From: Elusimicrobia bacterium GWA2_62_23
GTDB lineage: Bacteria > Elusimicrobiota > Elusimicrobia > Elusimicrobiales > UBA9959
DNA: 64,000 nucleotides
Assembly: GCA_001799635.1 (NCBI GenBank)
Contig: MGTV01000007.1
Location: 1-64,000 of the forward strand
Direction: 5' to 3'
Made by a program: the position numbers and the translations under genes. Of the stretch, positions 6,381-15,428 are shown piece by piece (the first letter of the stretch is position 1; every line of letters starts with the position of its first letter). The notes under the pieces are model-generated. The model had not been told where the DNA came from. It ran no database searches and worked only from the letters and a program-made list of their open reading frames with translations.

Positions 6381-7931
6381 ATGACCGCGAAAGCCCATAT
6401 CCTTATAGTGGACGACGAAGCCCAGATAGCCGAGATGATCCTGGCCTCGCTGGAGGCCAACGGCTATACCGCCGCCGTGGCCTACAACGGCAGCCAGGGC
6501 CTGGAGCGCGCGTCCAAAGAAAAATTCGACCTCGCCATCATGGACATCCAGATGCCCGAGATGGACGGCATCACCGCCCTCGGCGAGATCAAGAAGATAG
6601 ACCCCGAGATAGAGGTCATCATAGCTACCGGCCACGGCACCATGGGCACGGCCATCCAGAGCATGCGCAAAGGCGCCTTCGACTACCTGCACAAGCCGTT
6701 CGAACTGAAGGAACTGCTCAAGGTGGTGGAGCGCGCGGTGGAGAAGCGCAAGTTCAACGACATCGCCAAGGTCATTTTTTCCACCCCCAAGCCCGAGGAC
6801 CAGCTGCGCGTCATCATAGACGCCGTCACCCGCATCCTCAAGGCCGACGAGTCCCTGCTGGTGCTGCCCGACCGCGACGGCAAGCCCCGGATAGCCGTTT
6901 CGGAAGGCCTCGACGACGACGCGGGGCGCGCTTCCCGCCTGGAGATGTGCTCGCGGGTGATGCTGCAGCCGGCCAGCGCCGCGAAATCCCTGCAGCTGGT
7001 AGAAAGCCCTTCGCTCGACAAGAAATTCTCCGACATCAAGGGATTGGAAAGGGTCAAGTTCTCCCTCTTCCTGCCGCTGGTGGAGGACAACAAGCCGGTC
7101 GGGCTCATCAATATCAACCGCGACGCGGACGAGGCCTACTTCACCGAGGACGACATGCAGCGGGCCCGCATCTTCGGCTCGCTCGTGAACCTGGCCCTGC
7201 GCAACTCCAGCCTCTACCGCCAGCTGCAGGAAACGCAGGGGCAGCTCATCCAGGCCGAAAAGATGTCCGCCCTGGGCCAGCTGGCCGGCGGCCTCGCGCA
7301 CGAGATCAACAATCCGCTCTCCGGCATCCTGGGCCTGACCCAGCTGGTACTGGAAAGCACCGACAAGAACAGCCAGAACTTCGCCGACCTCAAGGAGATA
7401 GAGAAAGCCGTCTTCCGCTGCAAGAAGATCATAGTCTCGCTGCTGTCCTTCTCCCGGCAGGAGAAGACACGCACCGAACCGGTCAACGTCAACGAGGTCA
7501 TAGAGGAGACCCTGACCCTCTGCGCCCGCCAGATGGAGCTCAAGCACGTGAAGATAGTCCGCCGGCTGGCGCCCGGCCTGCCCATGGTGAACGCCGATTT
7601 CCAGCAGCTCATGCAGGTGTTCCTTAATATGTTCACCAACGCCAGGGACGCCATGCCCGACGGCGGCGAGCTGGCCATAGAGACCCGTCTGCTGAAAACA
7701 CCGGCCGGCTCCGAGGTCATCATGACCTCCATTTCCGATACCGGCGCAGGCATCAACCCGGACATCGTGGACAAGATCTTCGACCCGTTCTTTACCACCA
7801 AGCCGGTGGGCAAAGGCACGGGCCTCGGCCTGTCGGTGTGCATGGGCATCATTCACAAGCACAACGGCAGCATAAAGGCCCAGAGCGAACCCGGTAAGGG
7901 TTCCACTTTCACCGTCAGCCTGCCGGTCTGA
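6381..7931 (+). CDS. Histidine kinase with N-terminal receiver and GAF domains
   Basis: The 516 aa contain a receiver domain (about 1-120, phospho-acceptor D55 in MDIQMPEMDG, K105), a GAF-like sensory domain (about 135-275), a HisKA dimerisation domain with H307 in the HEINNPL motif, and a HATPase_c domain with N, DTGAGI and GTGLGL boxes to the end. There are no membrane segments, so it acts in the cytoplasm. Putting the receiver before the kinase suggests that phosphorylation from elsewhere controls kinase output. A REC-only protein starts 2 nt downstream and is the obvious phospho-transfer partner. The signal is unknown. Confidence 0.93.
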   Translation: MTAKAHILIVDDEAQIAEMILASLEANGYTAAVAYNGSQGLERASKEKFDLAIMDIQMPEMDGITALGEIKKIDPEIEVIIATGHGTMGTAIQSMRKGAFDYLHKPFELKELLKVVERAVEKRKFNDIAKVIFSTPKPEDQLRVIIDAVTRILKADESLLVLPDRDGKPRIAVSEGLDDDAGRASRLEMCSRVMLQPASAAKSLQLVESPSLDKKFSDIKGLERVKFSLFLPLVEDNKPVGLININRDADEAYFTEDDMQRARIFGSLVNLALRNSSLYRQLQETQGQLIQAEKMSALGQLAGGLAHEINNPLSGILGLTQLVLESTDKNSQNFADLKEIEKAVFRCKKIIVSLLSFSRQEKTRTEPVNVNEVIEETLTLCARQMELKHVKIVRRLAPGLPMVNADFQQLMQVFLNMFTNARDAMPDGGELAIETRLLKTPAGSEVIMTSISDTGAGINPDIVDKIFDPFFTTKPVGKGTGLGLSVCMGIIHKHNGSIKAQSEPGKGSTFTVSLPV

Positions 7932-7933
7932 AC

Positions 7934-8311
7934 ATGGACAGGAAGATACTGATAATAGACGACGAGGCCCTGGTCCGCAATTACGTGCGGCGGGCCCTGG
8001 CCAGCCGAGGCTGGGCCGTTACCGAGATGGATAACGGCGCCTCGGCGCTGGACCTCCTGCGGCGCGAAACCTTCGACGTGGTGATCTGCGACCTGAAGAT
8101 GCCGGACATGCGCGGGGAGGAAGTGGTGAAGCGCATCCGCGAAAGCCTGCCCGCCGTCAGGGTCATAGTCATAACCGGCTCCGTCTCCAATATCACCAGC
8201 CCCATCGTGCCTGGGGTCAGCGTGGACGGCTTCCTTATAAAACCCTTCGGCATAGACGAGATCCGCGACCTGGCCGAAAAAGTCCTGAAAAACGAAGGCC
8301 CGCGGGGATAA
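7934..8311 (+). CDS. Single-domain response regulator
   Basis: This 125-aa protein is a complete receiver domain with acidic pocket D9/D10, phospho-acceptor D53 in CDLKMPD, T81 and K103 in the KPF motif, and no output domain. It begins 2 nt after the kinase gene and is probably co-translated with it. Such stand-alone receivers work as phosphate shuttles or act by binding a partner protein, as CheY does. No target is indicated locally. Confidence 0.92.
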   Translation: MDRKILIIDDEALVRNYVRRALASRGWAVTEMDNGASALDLLRRETFDVVICDLKMPDMRGEEVVKRIRESLPAVRVIVITGSVSNITSPIVPGVSVDGFLIKPFGIDEIRDLAEKVLKNEGPRG

Positions 8312-8326
8312 AACCCGCGGACCCTT
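8300..8326 (+). terminator. Weak terminator-like hairpin
   Basis: CCGCGGG (8300-8306) pairs with CCCGCGG (8314-8320) around the stop codon of the receiver gene, followed by ACCCTTCTCC. The T tract is poor, but the position between convergent genes supports a termination role. Confidence 0.35.
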
Positions 8327-8345
8327 CTCCCCGCCCGCTATCGGC

Positions 8346-9269
8346 TCAGTGCAGCCCGCACTCGTCGGAGATCCTGTTCTCCTCGTCCATCAGCCCGGTC
8401 ACCGCGGCCAGTTCGCCGCCGTCCAGCTCGCGCACCGAGCCGTCCCGGTGGTAGCCGTTGAGCATGTTGTAGAATTTCTGCCTTGCCGCCGCTTCTATGA
8501 TCTCGCCGCCGGGATTGCGCTTGAGGCCGGAAGTGCTGAAGCCGGGCTGACGCATGCGCAGCGCCCAGTACCGGGCCTTGAGCTCCAGCGCGCCCAGCTG
8601 GCGGGCCGCCAGCTGCGCCTTGCGGGCGCCGCAGGCCCCTTCCTTAACGGGCACGGCGGCCGGGGCGGGCGCGTCGCGGAAGTCCACCATCACCGGCTTT
8701 ATGTCCTCGTCGCCGAACATGGCGGCCAGCTCCTTCAGGTCGGGCACGTCGAACTGGAACTCGGGGCGCTCGGGCAGGATGTCCCACTGGCGGTCGGTCT
8801 GCGCCTCCACGGTGTGCAGCACGGCCCCGGTCAGGGGGTCTATCATCTTGGCTATTATCATGAGGTGGTCTTTGGTGCCGAAGATGGTGCCCACTATGAT
8901 GGCGTCCGAAGGGTTTATCCGCCTGGGCGAGCCCTCGGGGGCCTCGTCGGTCACGCCCGAGGCGGCCAGGCGGCGCTCCTCCAGCACCTTGTCGAGCTGC
9001 GAGCGCTCCAGCAGGTTCACCTTGCCGGAAGCCACCAGGCCCGACAGCAGCTTCTCCGAGATGTAGTCGCTCTCTTCCCGCGAGGTCCTGGCCTTGCGGG
9101 AGAAGCCTATCACGGCCACGTTCTTCACTTTCTTGTTGGTGGAGTACTTGGCGAAGTCGTTCGCCATTTTCTTGTAAACGTCTTCGGCGGCGGGAGCGGA
9201 GCCGGAACACAGGAGCAGAGCCGCGGCGGCTGCGAAGGTCAGTTTTAAAGCTGGTATCATCCTTTTCAT
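8346..9269 (-). CDS. Secreted FlgO/CsgG-like protein
   Basis: The 307-aa product has a Sec signal peptide (about 1-27) with a Cys at 21 but a poor lipobox. Residues about 45-155 read as the FlgO/CsgG-type fold: a VAVIGFS strand, an SEKLLSGLV helix, LLERSQLDKVLEE and DAIIVGTIF. In CsgG, FlgO and the related Curli/LpoB families this domain sits in the periplasm or outer membrane and helps secretion or envelope assembly. The C-terminal half is unfamiliar and has three Cys. It is convergent with the two-component pair. GGGAGGGG precedes the ATG. Confidence 0.72.
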   Translation of the reverse strand: MKRMIPALKLTFAAAAALLLCSGSAPAAEDVYKKMANDFAKYSTNKKVKNVAVIGFSRKARTSREESDYISEKLLSGLVASGKVNLLERSQLDKVLEERRLAASGVTDEAPEGSPRRINPSDAIIVGTIFGTKDHLMIIAKMIDPLTGAVLHTVEAQTDRQWDILPERPEFQFDVPDLKELAAMFGDEDIKPVMVDFRDAPAPAAVPVKEGACGARKAQLAARQLGALELKARYWALRMRQPGFSTSGLKRNPGGEIIEAAARQKFYNMLNGYHRDGSVRELDGGELAAVTGLMDEENRISDECGLH

Positions 9270-9340
9270 AACCCCTCCCGGTCCTCTGTGGATAGTCTAC
9301 CGCACCGGGCTTACTGAAAAGGACAAAAAAACGTCAAATC

Positions 9341-10030
9341 TTAGTCAAATTTGTAGCCGTGCCCCGTGACGCTGGTAATGTGGGCGCCTATGTCGGCCCC
9401 CAGTTTCTTGCGCAGCGAGGACACGTGCACGCCCACGGTATGCGGGTCGTTGTAGCTGGCCGGGTCGTAACCCCACACCGTCTCCAGCAGGTACGGCACG
9501 GACAGCAGGCGGCCCTCTTCGGTTATCAGGGCCATCAGCAGGTCGAATTCCTTGCGCGTGAGGTTGATAGTGGAATTTTTTATGGTCACGCCGCGGGCGG
9601 CCGGGTCTATCACCATGCCCAGCTTCTTTATCTTCTCGGTCTTGGCGGCCACGCCCTCGTAGCGCTTCATCACGGCCTTCATCTTGGCCAGCAGCACCGG
9701 GAACGAGAACGGCTTTATGATATAGTCGTCGGCGCCCTTGTTGTAGCCGGCCAGGATATCCTCCTCGCTGACCTTGCGCCCGGACACTATTATTACCGGG
9801 ATGCGGGAAAAGCCCTCGGTCTCCTTGAGCGCCCTGCACAGGGCGAAGCCGTCCAGGCCTTTCATCTCCACGTCGGTCACCACCAGGTCGGGGCCGAAAT
9901 CCTTCACCATCGCCACGGCCTCGGCGCCGTTCTCGGCCGCGGCCACGTTGAAGCCCTGGCCTTCCAGGTACCTGCGGGTGGAATTCAGCACCAGTTTATC
10001 GTCGTCTACCAGAAGTATTTTTTTGAACAT
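9341..10030 (-). CDS. OmpR/PhoB-type response regulator
   Basis: The 229 aa comprise a receiver domain (about 1-122; D53 acceptor in VTDVEMKG, K106) and a C-terminal winged-helix domain (about 130-229) with the KEFDLLMAL and GYKFD motifs of the Trans_reg_C family. It is a DNA-binding transcription regulator activated by phosphorylation. No histidine kinase lies next to it on the same strand; the nearest kinase is at 6381-7931 on the other strand. Its start is 9 nt after the end of the GDPD-like gene. Confidence 0.93.
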   Translation of the reverse strand: MFKKILLVDDDKLVLNSTRRYLEGQGFNVAAAENGAEAVAMVKDFGPDLVVTDVEMKGLDGFALCRALKETEGFSRIPVIIVSGRKVSEEDILAGYNKGADDYIIKPFSFPVLLAKMKAVMKRYEGVAAKTEKIKKLGMVIDPAARGVTIKNSTINLTRKEFDLLMALITEEGRLLSVPYLLETVWGYDPASYNDPHTVGVHVSSLRKKLGADIGAHITSVTGHGYKFD

Positions 10031-10039
10031 AGCCGGTCC

Positions 10040-10777
10040 CTAAACGTATTTCGCCGCCATTTCCACGTCCGTCGTCCAGACGGCCCGCGCGCCGATCTCC
10101 TTAAGCCTGCGGACGTCCCGGGGATGCGAAGCCGGCCCCGCGGAGATCTCTATCCCGGCCGCTTCGGCCTCGTCCGCCTGGGTTTTGAGATCGAAGAACG
10201 AGGCGCCCAGGTAGAACGCCTCCCGGGAGAGGCAGCCGCCCTTCCAGCCGGTGACCACCCGGGAGGCGCCGGCCTTCCAGGCCTTGTCCAGCAGGCCGTA
10301 ATTGCACTTGGGAGCCACGGCCGCGCCCAGCCCGGGCACGGCGTTCCTGGCCGCCGCCAGAAGATGTTTGCGGCAGGGGCCCGTGGTGAAGAACACCCGG
10401 TCCTGCACGCCGGCCTTGGCGATCTGCAGGGCCAGCTCTACGGCCTCGGCCTCCACGCCGCCGTGCGGCCGGAAAAAGAATTCCCCGGAGGGGTTTAGGA
10501 TGAGCAGGTTGAGCAGGTCGTCCAGGTGCGCTATCCGTTCCCTGCCCGCCACCCGCAGCGTTTTCAAATGCCCCCACTCCGTGGCGGCTATCTGCCAGTC
10601 CCGGCCGCACAGGCGGCCGGTGCCGGCGTCGCGGAAAGCCACGAACTGGCCGTCGGCGGTGCGCCGGATGTCGCAGACCGCGGCGTCGGCGCCGGCGTCG
10701 AAAGCCGCCTTGAAAGCGGCCGCCGTATTCTCCGGGCCGCAGCAGCCGCGGCCCGCGTAGATCTTTATTTGCGCCAT
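10040..10777 (-). CDS. GDPD-fold protein lacking catalytic residues
   Basis: The ATG at 10777 opens a 245-aa protein aligned from its first residues with glycerophosphodiester phosphodiesterases: the GPENTAAAF, GADA and T-x-DG segments and the C-terminal WTTD segment are all there. The first catalytic His of the HRG motif is Gly (AGRG), the Glu of the ExD metal site is Val (VCD), and the second His of the HD motif is Arg (FRD). Only the Asp remains. The protein is therefore unlikely to hydrolyse glycerophosphodiesters and may bind a ligand instead. It follows the methyltransferase by 47 nt and may be expressed from its own TATAAT at 10790-10795. Confidence 0.8.
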   Translation of the reverse strand: MAQIKIYAGRGCCGPENTAAAFKAAFDAGADAAVCDIRRTADGQFVAFRDAGTGRLCGRDWQIAATEWGHLKTLRVAGRERIAHLDDLLNLLILNPSGEFFFRPHGGVEAEAVELALQIAKAGVQDRVFFTTGPCRKHLLAAARNAVPGLGAAVAPKCNYGLLDKAWKAGASRVVTGWKGGCLSREAFYLGASFFDLKTQADEAEAAGIEISAGPASHPRDVRRLKEIGARAVWTTDVEMAAKYV

Positions 10778-10789
10778 AGTATTGATTCT

Positions 10790-10795
10790 ATTATA
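10790..10795 (-). promoter_or_regulatory. Putative -10 element close to GDPD-like start
   Basis: On the minus strand TATAAT lies 12 nt before the ATG at 10777, and no ribosome-binding site is visible. It implies a very short leader. No -35 match was found. Confidence 0.4.
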
Positions 10796-10824
10796 AACAG
10801 GCCCAGCCGCGCAGGGCAAAGGCC

Positions 10825-11829
10825 TTATTTTACCCTGTAAACCGCCACCAGCGAAGTCCCCCTGTGGCCGGCGGCGGAGTAGGAAAGCCACAACGGCAGG
10901 TATACCGGCAGCAGCAGCGCCCTGAAAAAAAGTTTTAGCGCCGCCGCCGGCAGCCGGCGCGCCAGCCTGAAGCGCAGCACCCCGGCGGCGCCTGCCGCGC
11001 CGGAGGCTACTATTTCGTCCATGCTGGCCGCGGCTTTCCCGCCGAAAAGCAGTCTCTTTACCGCCGCAATGGCGCCTTTCACGGCGGCGTCGAGCTTGAC
11101 TCCGAAAAGCTGGTTATAAACGTGCTCCGCGGGCAGTTCCGAATCTTTCAGGACCACTTTTTCCAGGCCCAGGCCGGCCAGGAAGCGGTCCAGCCGGCCC
11201 GCGTCCCAGCGGGTCAGATGATGCGGCGGATAGTCCCAGGCCTCCCGCCCGCCGAACAGAAGCGGCCGGGCGGCGTTGGGCACGCTCAGCATCAGCAGCC
11301 CTCCCGGAGCCAGCAGGCCCTTGAGTCTTTTCACGAAGTCGGCCGGAGCGGGCTGGTGCTCAAGCACTTCAAAAGCCGAAACCAGGTCGAAAGAGCCGTC
11401 CCTGCCGGGCAGGAACTCCTCGAGGCTGGCCACGGAAATATCCTCCAGGCCGGAGTTCTCCCGGGCCAGGCGCACCTGGGCCGGGCTGAAATCTATGCCG
11501 GAACAGCGGGAGTAGCCTGCCCCCGCGGCCAGGGCCAGGAATTCCCCCGCACCGCAGCCCACGTCGAGCAAGCGCGCGTCCTTCGCCAGCCCCAGTTCAA
11601 GGAAGACCCCGCCGCGCAGCCGCGCGGCCGCCCCGGAGCGGCAGGCGTCCTCGTTATAGAACGCCGCCTTGGCGTACCACTCCGGGCCAGGGTTCTCCAT
11701 GGGGTCCGCGAACTCCCCGCCGCAGCCGCCGCAGCGGACAAAAGCGTAACTCCTGCCGGAAACAGGGTCGGTGGAAAGCTCAAAAGGGACGCAGCGGCCG
11801 CCGCCGCAAAGAGGGCAAGCAGGTGTCAT
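10825..11829 (-). CDS. SAM-dependent methyltransferase with N-terminal zinc ribbon
   Basis: The 334 aa begin with C5-x2-C8 and C33-x2-C36, a zinc-ribbon pair common in sugar and polyketide methyltransferases. The class I SAM-binding motif DVGCGAGEF follows near residue 90, then a GIDFS acidic loop. The PPHHLTRW segment is typical of methyltransferases in polysaccharide loci. The C-terminal region is hydrophobic (about 285-320) and may associate with membrane. It is divergent from the flippase (96-bp gap), so it probably methylates a sugar or glycan intermediate of this locus; the substrate is unknown. Confidence 0.85.
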   Translation of the reverse strand: MTPACPLCGGGRCVPFELSTDPVSGRSYAFVRCGGCGGEFADPMENPGPEWYAKAAFYNEDACRSGAAARLRGGVFLELGLAKDARLLDVGCGAGEFLALAAGAGYSRCSGIDFSPAQVRLARENSGLEDISVASLEEFLPGRDGSFDLVSAFEVLEHQPAPADFVKRLKGLLAPGGLLMLSVPNAARPLLFGGREAWDYPPHHLTRWDAGRLDRFLAGLGLEKVVLKDSELPAEHVYNQLFGVKLDAAVKGAIAAVKRLLFGGKAAASMDEIVASGAAGAAGVLRFRLARRLPAAALKLFFRALLLPVYLPLWLSYSAAGHRGTSLVAVYRVK

Positions 11830-11906
11830 TCAATCGGTAATACTACAATTTTGACCGCTCCCGGTAAACCCCGCGGCCGGCGGGCGAAACCGCCTTTTAT
11901 TTTTAG

Positions 11907-11912
11907 TATACT
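11907..11912 (+). promoter_or_regulatory. Putative -10 element for the flippase operon
   Basis: TATACT lies 13 nt upstream of the ATG at 11926, with no Shine-Dalgarno sequence in between. It is the likely start of transcription of the polysaccharide operon. Confidence 0.4.
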
Positions 11913-11925
11913 TCACTAATCCACC

Positions 11926-13365
11926 ATGACCGCCGGGCGCACTATCTTCAAGAATTTCATCTCGCTGACCTTCTCCAACGCGGTCTCCAAAGCCTCCGGC
12001 CTGCTTACCGTGGTCTACCTGGCGCGCGTGCTCGGCCCCGAGGATTTCGGCAGCATCAATTTCGCCCTGGCCCTGGTCAGTTATTTCGCCATCCTGGCGC
12101 ACCTGGGCCTGGCCACCATCGGGGTGCGGGAGCTGGCGCAGCGCCAGGAAAACCAGGGCGCCTGCGTTAACAGCATCACCAGCCTGCGGCTGCTGCTGGG
12201 CCCCGCCGCCTTCCTGTTGCTGGGGCTCTTCGTTTACCTCATGCCCCAGACCTCCGACCTGAAATGGCTTACGGTCTTCTACGGGCTCACCATGTTCACC
12301 TCCAACGTCCTGAACTTCGACTGGGTGTTCCAGGGCATAGAGAAGATGGAATACCTGGGCGCCGCCTCGGTGATCCAGGCCCTTTTCTACATGGGGGCCA
12401 TCTTCCTTTTCGTGGGAGGCAACGCCGACCTGCCGGTGATCCCCTTCCTGCTCTTCGCGGCCCAGGCGGCCGCCGCCCTTTTCCTGTTCCTGGTCTACCG
12501 CCGGCTGAACCCCGGCTACCGCTTCAGCTTCGACCCGCGGCTCTCCAGGGAACTTTTCCGCCAGGCCCTGCCGGTGGCGGCCTGGGGCGTCATGACCATC
12601 ATCATCCTGAACTCCGGCGTGACCATCCTCGGTTTCTCGCGCGGCACTGAGGAAGTCGGCTATTTCGCCGCGGCCTACAAGATAGTCTGGATCTTCGTGG
12701 AGGCCATGGTGGCCTACGCGGTGGCGGTGTTCCCCTCCATCTCCAAACATTACCTGCAGAACCCTGAAACCTTCAAGAAGATCATGGACGCCACGCTTAA
12801 ATGGATGGCCATAGCCAGCTACCCGGCGATGACCGGCCTGTTCATGCTGGCCGCCCCCATTATCACCCTCGTCTACGGCAGCAAATTCCACGAAGCCGGC
12901 CTGCTGCTCCGGCTGCTGGCGGTGCTGCCTTACCTTATCTTCCTGAGCAACGTCTTCTCCCTCTCGCTGCTGGCCGCCCACCGCCAGCAGAAGAACCTCT
13001 GGATCAGTTCCTTCCAGGCGGCCTTCTCGGTGCTGCTGGGCCTGGCGCTCATCCCGCTTTACGGCGCGGCCGGTCTCGCCGCCTCCGCGGTGATCTCTTA
13101 CGGCGTCACCAACGCCGTCTACGCCTTCCAGAGCCGCGACGTCTACCACCTTTCGCCCGCGCACGCGGTAAAACCGCTGCTGGCCTCGGCGGTAATGGCC
13201 CTGGCGCTGGCCGCGCTCTCCGGCCGGAACGTCTTTTTCCTGGTGGGGACGGGCGCCGCCGTTTACACGGCCGCCCTGCTGCTCCTTAAAGGCGTGACCA
13301 GGGAAGATCTCGACCTTATCTCGCGCACCGCCGGGTTCTGGCGCGCCGACGGGGGCGGCCAGTGA
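11926..13365 (+). CDS. Polysaccharide flippase, Wzx/MATE-like
   Basis: This 479-aa protein has about 12-14 hydrophobic helices and the polysaccharide-synthesis flippase pattern: an SNAVSKASGLLTVVYLARVLGPEDFG start, then FDWVFQG and repeated long membrane segments. Proteins of this family move undecaprenyl-linked oligosaccharides across the inner membrane. It opens the polysaccharide operon and overlaps the next gene by 4 nt. This supports a Wzx-dependent pathway, although no Wzy polymerase is visible in the window. Confidence 0.9.
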   Translation: MTAGRTIFKNFISLTFSNAVSKASGLLTVVYLARVLGPEDFGSINFALALVSYFAILAHLGLATIGVRELAQRQENQGACVNSITSLRLLLGPAAFLLLGLFVYLMPQTSDLKWLTVFYGLTMFTSNVLNFDWVFQGIEKMEYLGAASVIQALFYMGAIFLFVGGNADLPVIPFLLFAAQAAAALFLFLVYRRLNPGYRFSFDPRLSRELFRQALPVAAWGVMTIIILNSGVTILGFSRGTEEVGYFAAAYKIVWIFVEAMVAYAVAVFPSISKHYLQNPETFKKIMDATLKWMAIASYPAMTGLFMLAAPIITLVYGSKFHEAGLLLRLLAVLPYLIFLSNVFSLSLLAAHRQQKNLWISSFQAAFSVLLGLALIPLYGAAGLAASAVISYGVTNAVYAFQSRDVYHLSPAHAVKPLLASAVMALALAALSGRNVFFLVGTGAAVYTAALLLLKGVTREDLDLISRTAGFWRADGGGQ

Positions 13366-14330
13366 AGATCTCGGTTATCATAGGCACCTACAATTACGGC
13401 CGCTACATAGAGGAGGCCGTGGACAGCGTGCTGGCGCAGGATTATGCCGGCCCCATAGAGCTGATAGTGGTGGACGACGGCTCCACCGACGACACCGAGA
13501 CGCGCCTGGCCAGGTACGGCCGGGCCGTCAAATACCTTTACCAGGAGAACGCCGGCCAGGGCGCGGCTTTCAACGCCGGGCTCAAGGCCGCCTCGGGCGA
13601 ACTGGTCTGCCTGCTGGACGCCGACGACGCCTGGAAGCCGGAGAAGCTGCGGCTCGTAGCCGAAGCGTTCCGGGAAGACCCCGACGTGGGCATGGTGCAG
13701 CATTTCATGATGGACGTGGACCCGGAGGGCCGGCCGCTGAGCCAGCAATTCGACAGCCGTCCCGCATACTACGCGCTGCAGGACCTCCTGGACGGCCGCG
13801 CCAGTTTTACCGGCACCAGCGGCCTGGCCTTCAGGCGTTCTTTCCTGGACAAAACGCTGCCAGTGCCCGACGGGCTGTTCTACTGCGCCGACGAGTACCT
13901 CTACCTCGCCATTCTCTTCCACTCGCGGGTCCGCTCGCTGAACTCGGTGCTTGGCTTCAAGAAGATCCACGGCGCCAACTGGTTCGCCGGCACCATGAGC
14001 GACACCCGCCGGCTGGGCAACTACATCAAGGTCAAGACGCTGATCTTAAAAGAGCTGGCCGCCCTGATGAAAAAGAACGGCGTCGATATCGCCGGGACCC
14101 GGATACAGCTGCCCATGGAACTGACCAAGGCCCGGGTCCTGTATCATTCCCGTCGCGCTGAGCGCGGAGAGGCCCTGAAAATTATTTTAAGGGAAATACT
14201 CTTCAACCCGACCGCCCCGCGCAAACTCTTCAACTCCCTTACGCTGGCCTTGTCGGCACTGAGCCCCGCGCTCTACCTGCGCCTGCACAAGTTCTATTCC
14301 GGGCTGCGCTCCCGGAAAACCCCGCAATAA
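13362..14330 (+). CDS. Family 2 glycosyltransferase
   Basis: The 322-aa product starts with GTG inside the flippase stop. It has the GT2/GT-A fold: a VIIGTYNYG strand, VVDDGSTDDTE, and the nucleotide-metal motif DADD in CLLDADDAWKPEKL. The catalytic-base region and a C-terminal helical tail (about 240-320) complete the typical length. It probably adds a sugar to a lipid-linked intermediate on the inner face of the cytoplasmic membrane. Donor and acceptor cannot be read from the sequence. Confidence 0.9.
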   Translation: MKISVIIGTYNYGRYIEEAVDSVLAQDYAGPIELIVVDDGSTDDTETRLARYGRAVKYLYQENAGQGAAFNAGLKAASGELVCLLDADDAWKPEKLRLVAEAFREDPDVGMVQHFMMDVDPEGRPLSQQFDSRPAYYALQDLLDGRASFTGTSGLAFRRSFLDKTLPVPDGLFYCADEYLYLAILFHSRVRSLNSVLGFKKIHGANWFAGTMSDTRRLGNYIKVKTLILKELAALMKKNGVDIAGTRIQLPMELTKARVLYHSRRAERGEALKIILREILFNPTAPRKLFNSLTLALSALSPALYLRLHKFYSGLRSRKTPQ

Positions 14331-14426
14331 GCCCTCTCTGAAAGCCAGGCGCCCCCCGCCCCGTCTTATTTGAATGTCCTATAATTATTATTATATTATT
14401 GGGAACGGCGGCTCCGGCCGCACGCT

Positions 14427-15428
14427 ATGATAATAACCAAGACCCCGCACAGGATCTCCTTTTTCGGCGGCGGCACCGACTATCCGTCCTGGTACCTTAA
14501 GAACGGCGGCAAGGTGCTGGGCGCGGCCATAGACAAGTATTGCTACCTCATAGTCCGGGAACTTCCACCTTTCTTCGAACACAAGCACCGCATAGTCTAT
14601 TCGCGCATGGAGAACGTCAGCGCCATAGAGGAGATAGCCCACCCCTCCGTGAAGGCGGTGCTCAAGCGCATGAAGTACCAGAAGGGCATCTCCATCCACC
14701 ACGACGGCGACATCCCGGCCCGCTCGGGCATGGGCTCCAGCTCGGCCTTTACCGTGGGCCTGCTCAACGCCATGTACACCCTGGAAGGCCGGGCCATCTC
14801 CAAGGACGACCTCGGCGAGCTGGCCATCGACGTGGAGCAGAACGATATCAAGGAGAACGTCGGGTCCCAGGACCAGATCTTCGCCGCGCACGGCGGCTTC
14901 AACCGCGTCGAGTTCCTGCCCAGCCGCGAGATCGTGGTCTCCCCCGTGGTGATGAAGCCCGAGAACGCCCGGGCCCTGGAACAGCGGCTGATGCTGGTTT
15001 TCACCGGCCTGTCGCGCAACGCTTCCGACATAGCGCAGGAACAGATAGCCAACGTGGGGCGCAACGCCGCGGAACTGGCCCGCATGGCCGGCCTGGTGGA
15101 CGAGGCTTACGGCCTCATCACCGCGCCCAAGCCGGACCTCCCGGCCTTCGGCCGCCTGCTCAACGAGACCTGGAAAATGAAACGCGCGCTCTCCAGCAAG
15201 ATCAGCAGCTCCCATATCGACGGCATCCACGAGGCCGCGCTCAAGGCCGGCGCGGAAGGCGGCAAGCTGCTGGGCGCCGGCGGCGGCGGCTTCATGCTCT
15301 TCTCGGCCGAGCCTGAGCGGCAGGCCCAGGTCCGGGAAGCGCTCAAAGGCCTCCTGCTCATCCCTTTCAAGTTCGAATACTTCGGCAGCCAGATCATTTA
15401 CTACTCGCACGGGGCCGAGCGCCAATGA
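14427..15428 (+). CDS. hddA: D-glycero-D-manno-heptose 7-phosphate kinase
   Basis: This 333-aa GHMP-family kinase has RISFFGGGTDYP near the start, the ATP loop PARSGMGSSSAFTVGLL (about residues 95-110) and the C-terminal GAGGGGFMLF. The start and loops match the HddA group, which phosphorylates D-glycero-D-manno-heptose 7-phosphate at C1 for GDP-heptose synthesis. The adjoining nucleotidyltransferase with a 4-nt overlap supports this role. GmhA and GmhB are not in the window. A related sugar kinase is the main alternative. Confidence 0.85.
   Translation: MIITKTPHRISFFGGGTDYPSWYLKNGGKVLGAAIDKYCYLIVRELPPFFEHKHRIVYSRMENVSAIEEIAHPSVKAVLKRMKYQKGISIHHDGDIPARSGMGSSSAFTVGLLNAMYTLEGRAISKDDLGELAIDVEQNDIKENVGSQDQIFAAHGGFNRVEFLPSREIVVSPVVMKPENARALEQRLMLVFTGLSRNASDIAQEQIANVGRNAAELARMAGLVDEAYGLITAPKPDLPAFGRLLNETWKMKRALSSKISSSHIDGIHEAALKAGAEGGKLLGAGGGGFMLFSAEPERQAQVREALKGLLLIPFKFEYFGSQIIYYSHGAERQ

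Noticed and set aside
6330-7862. A 510-codon open frame opposite the histidine kinase
   Set aside because: The plus-strand kinase has all expected motifs. The antisense frame has no domain and crosses a terminator.
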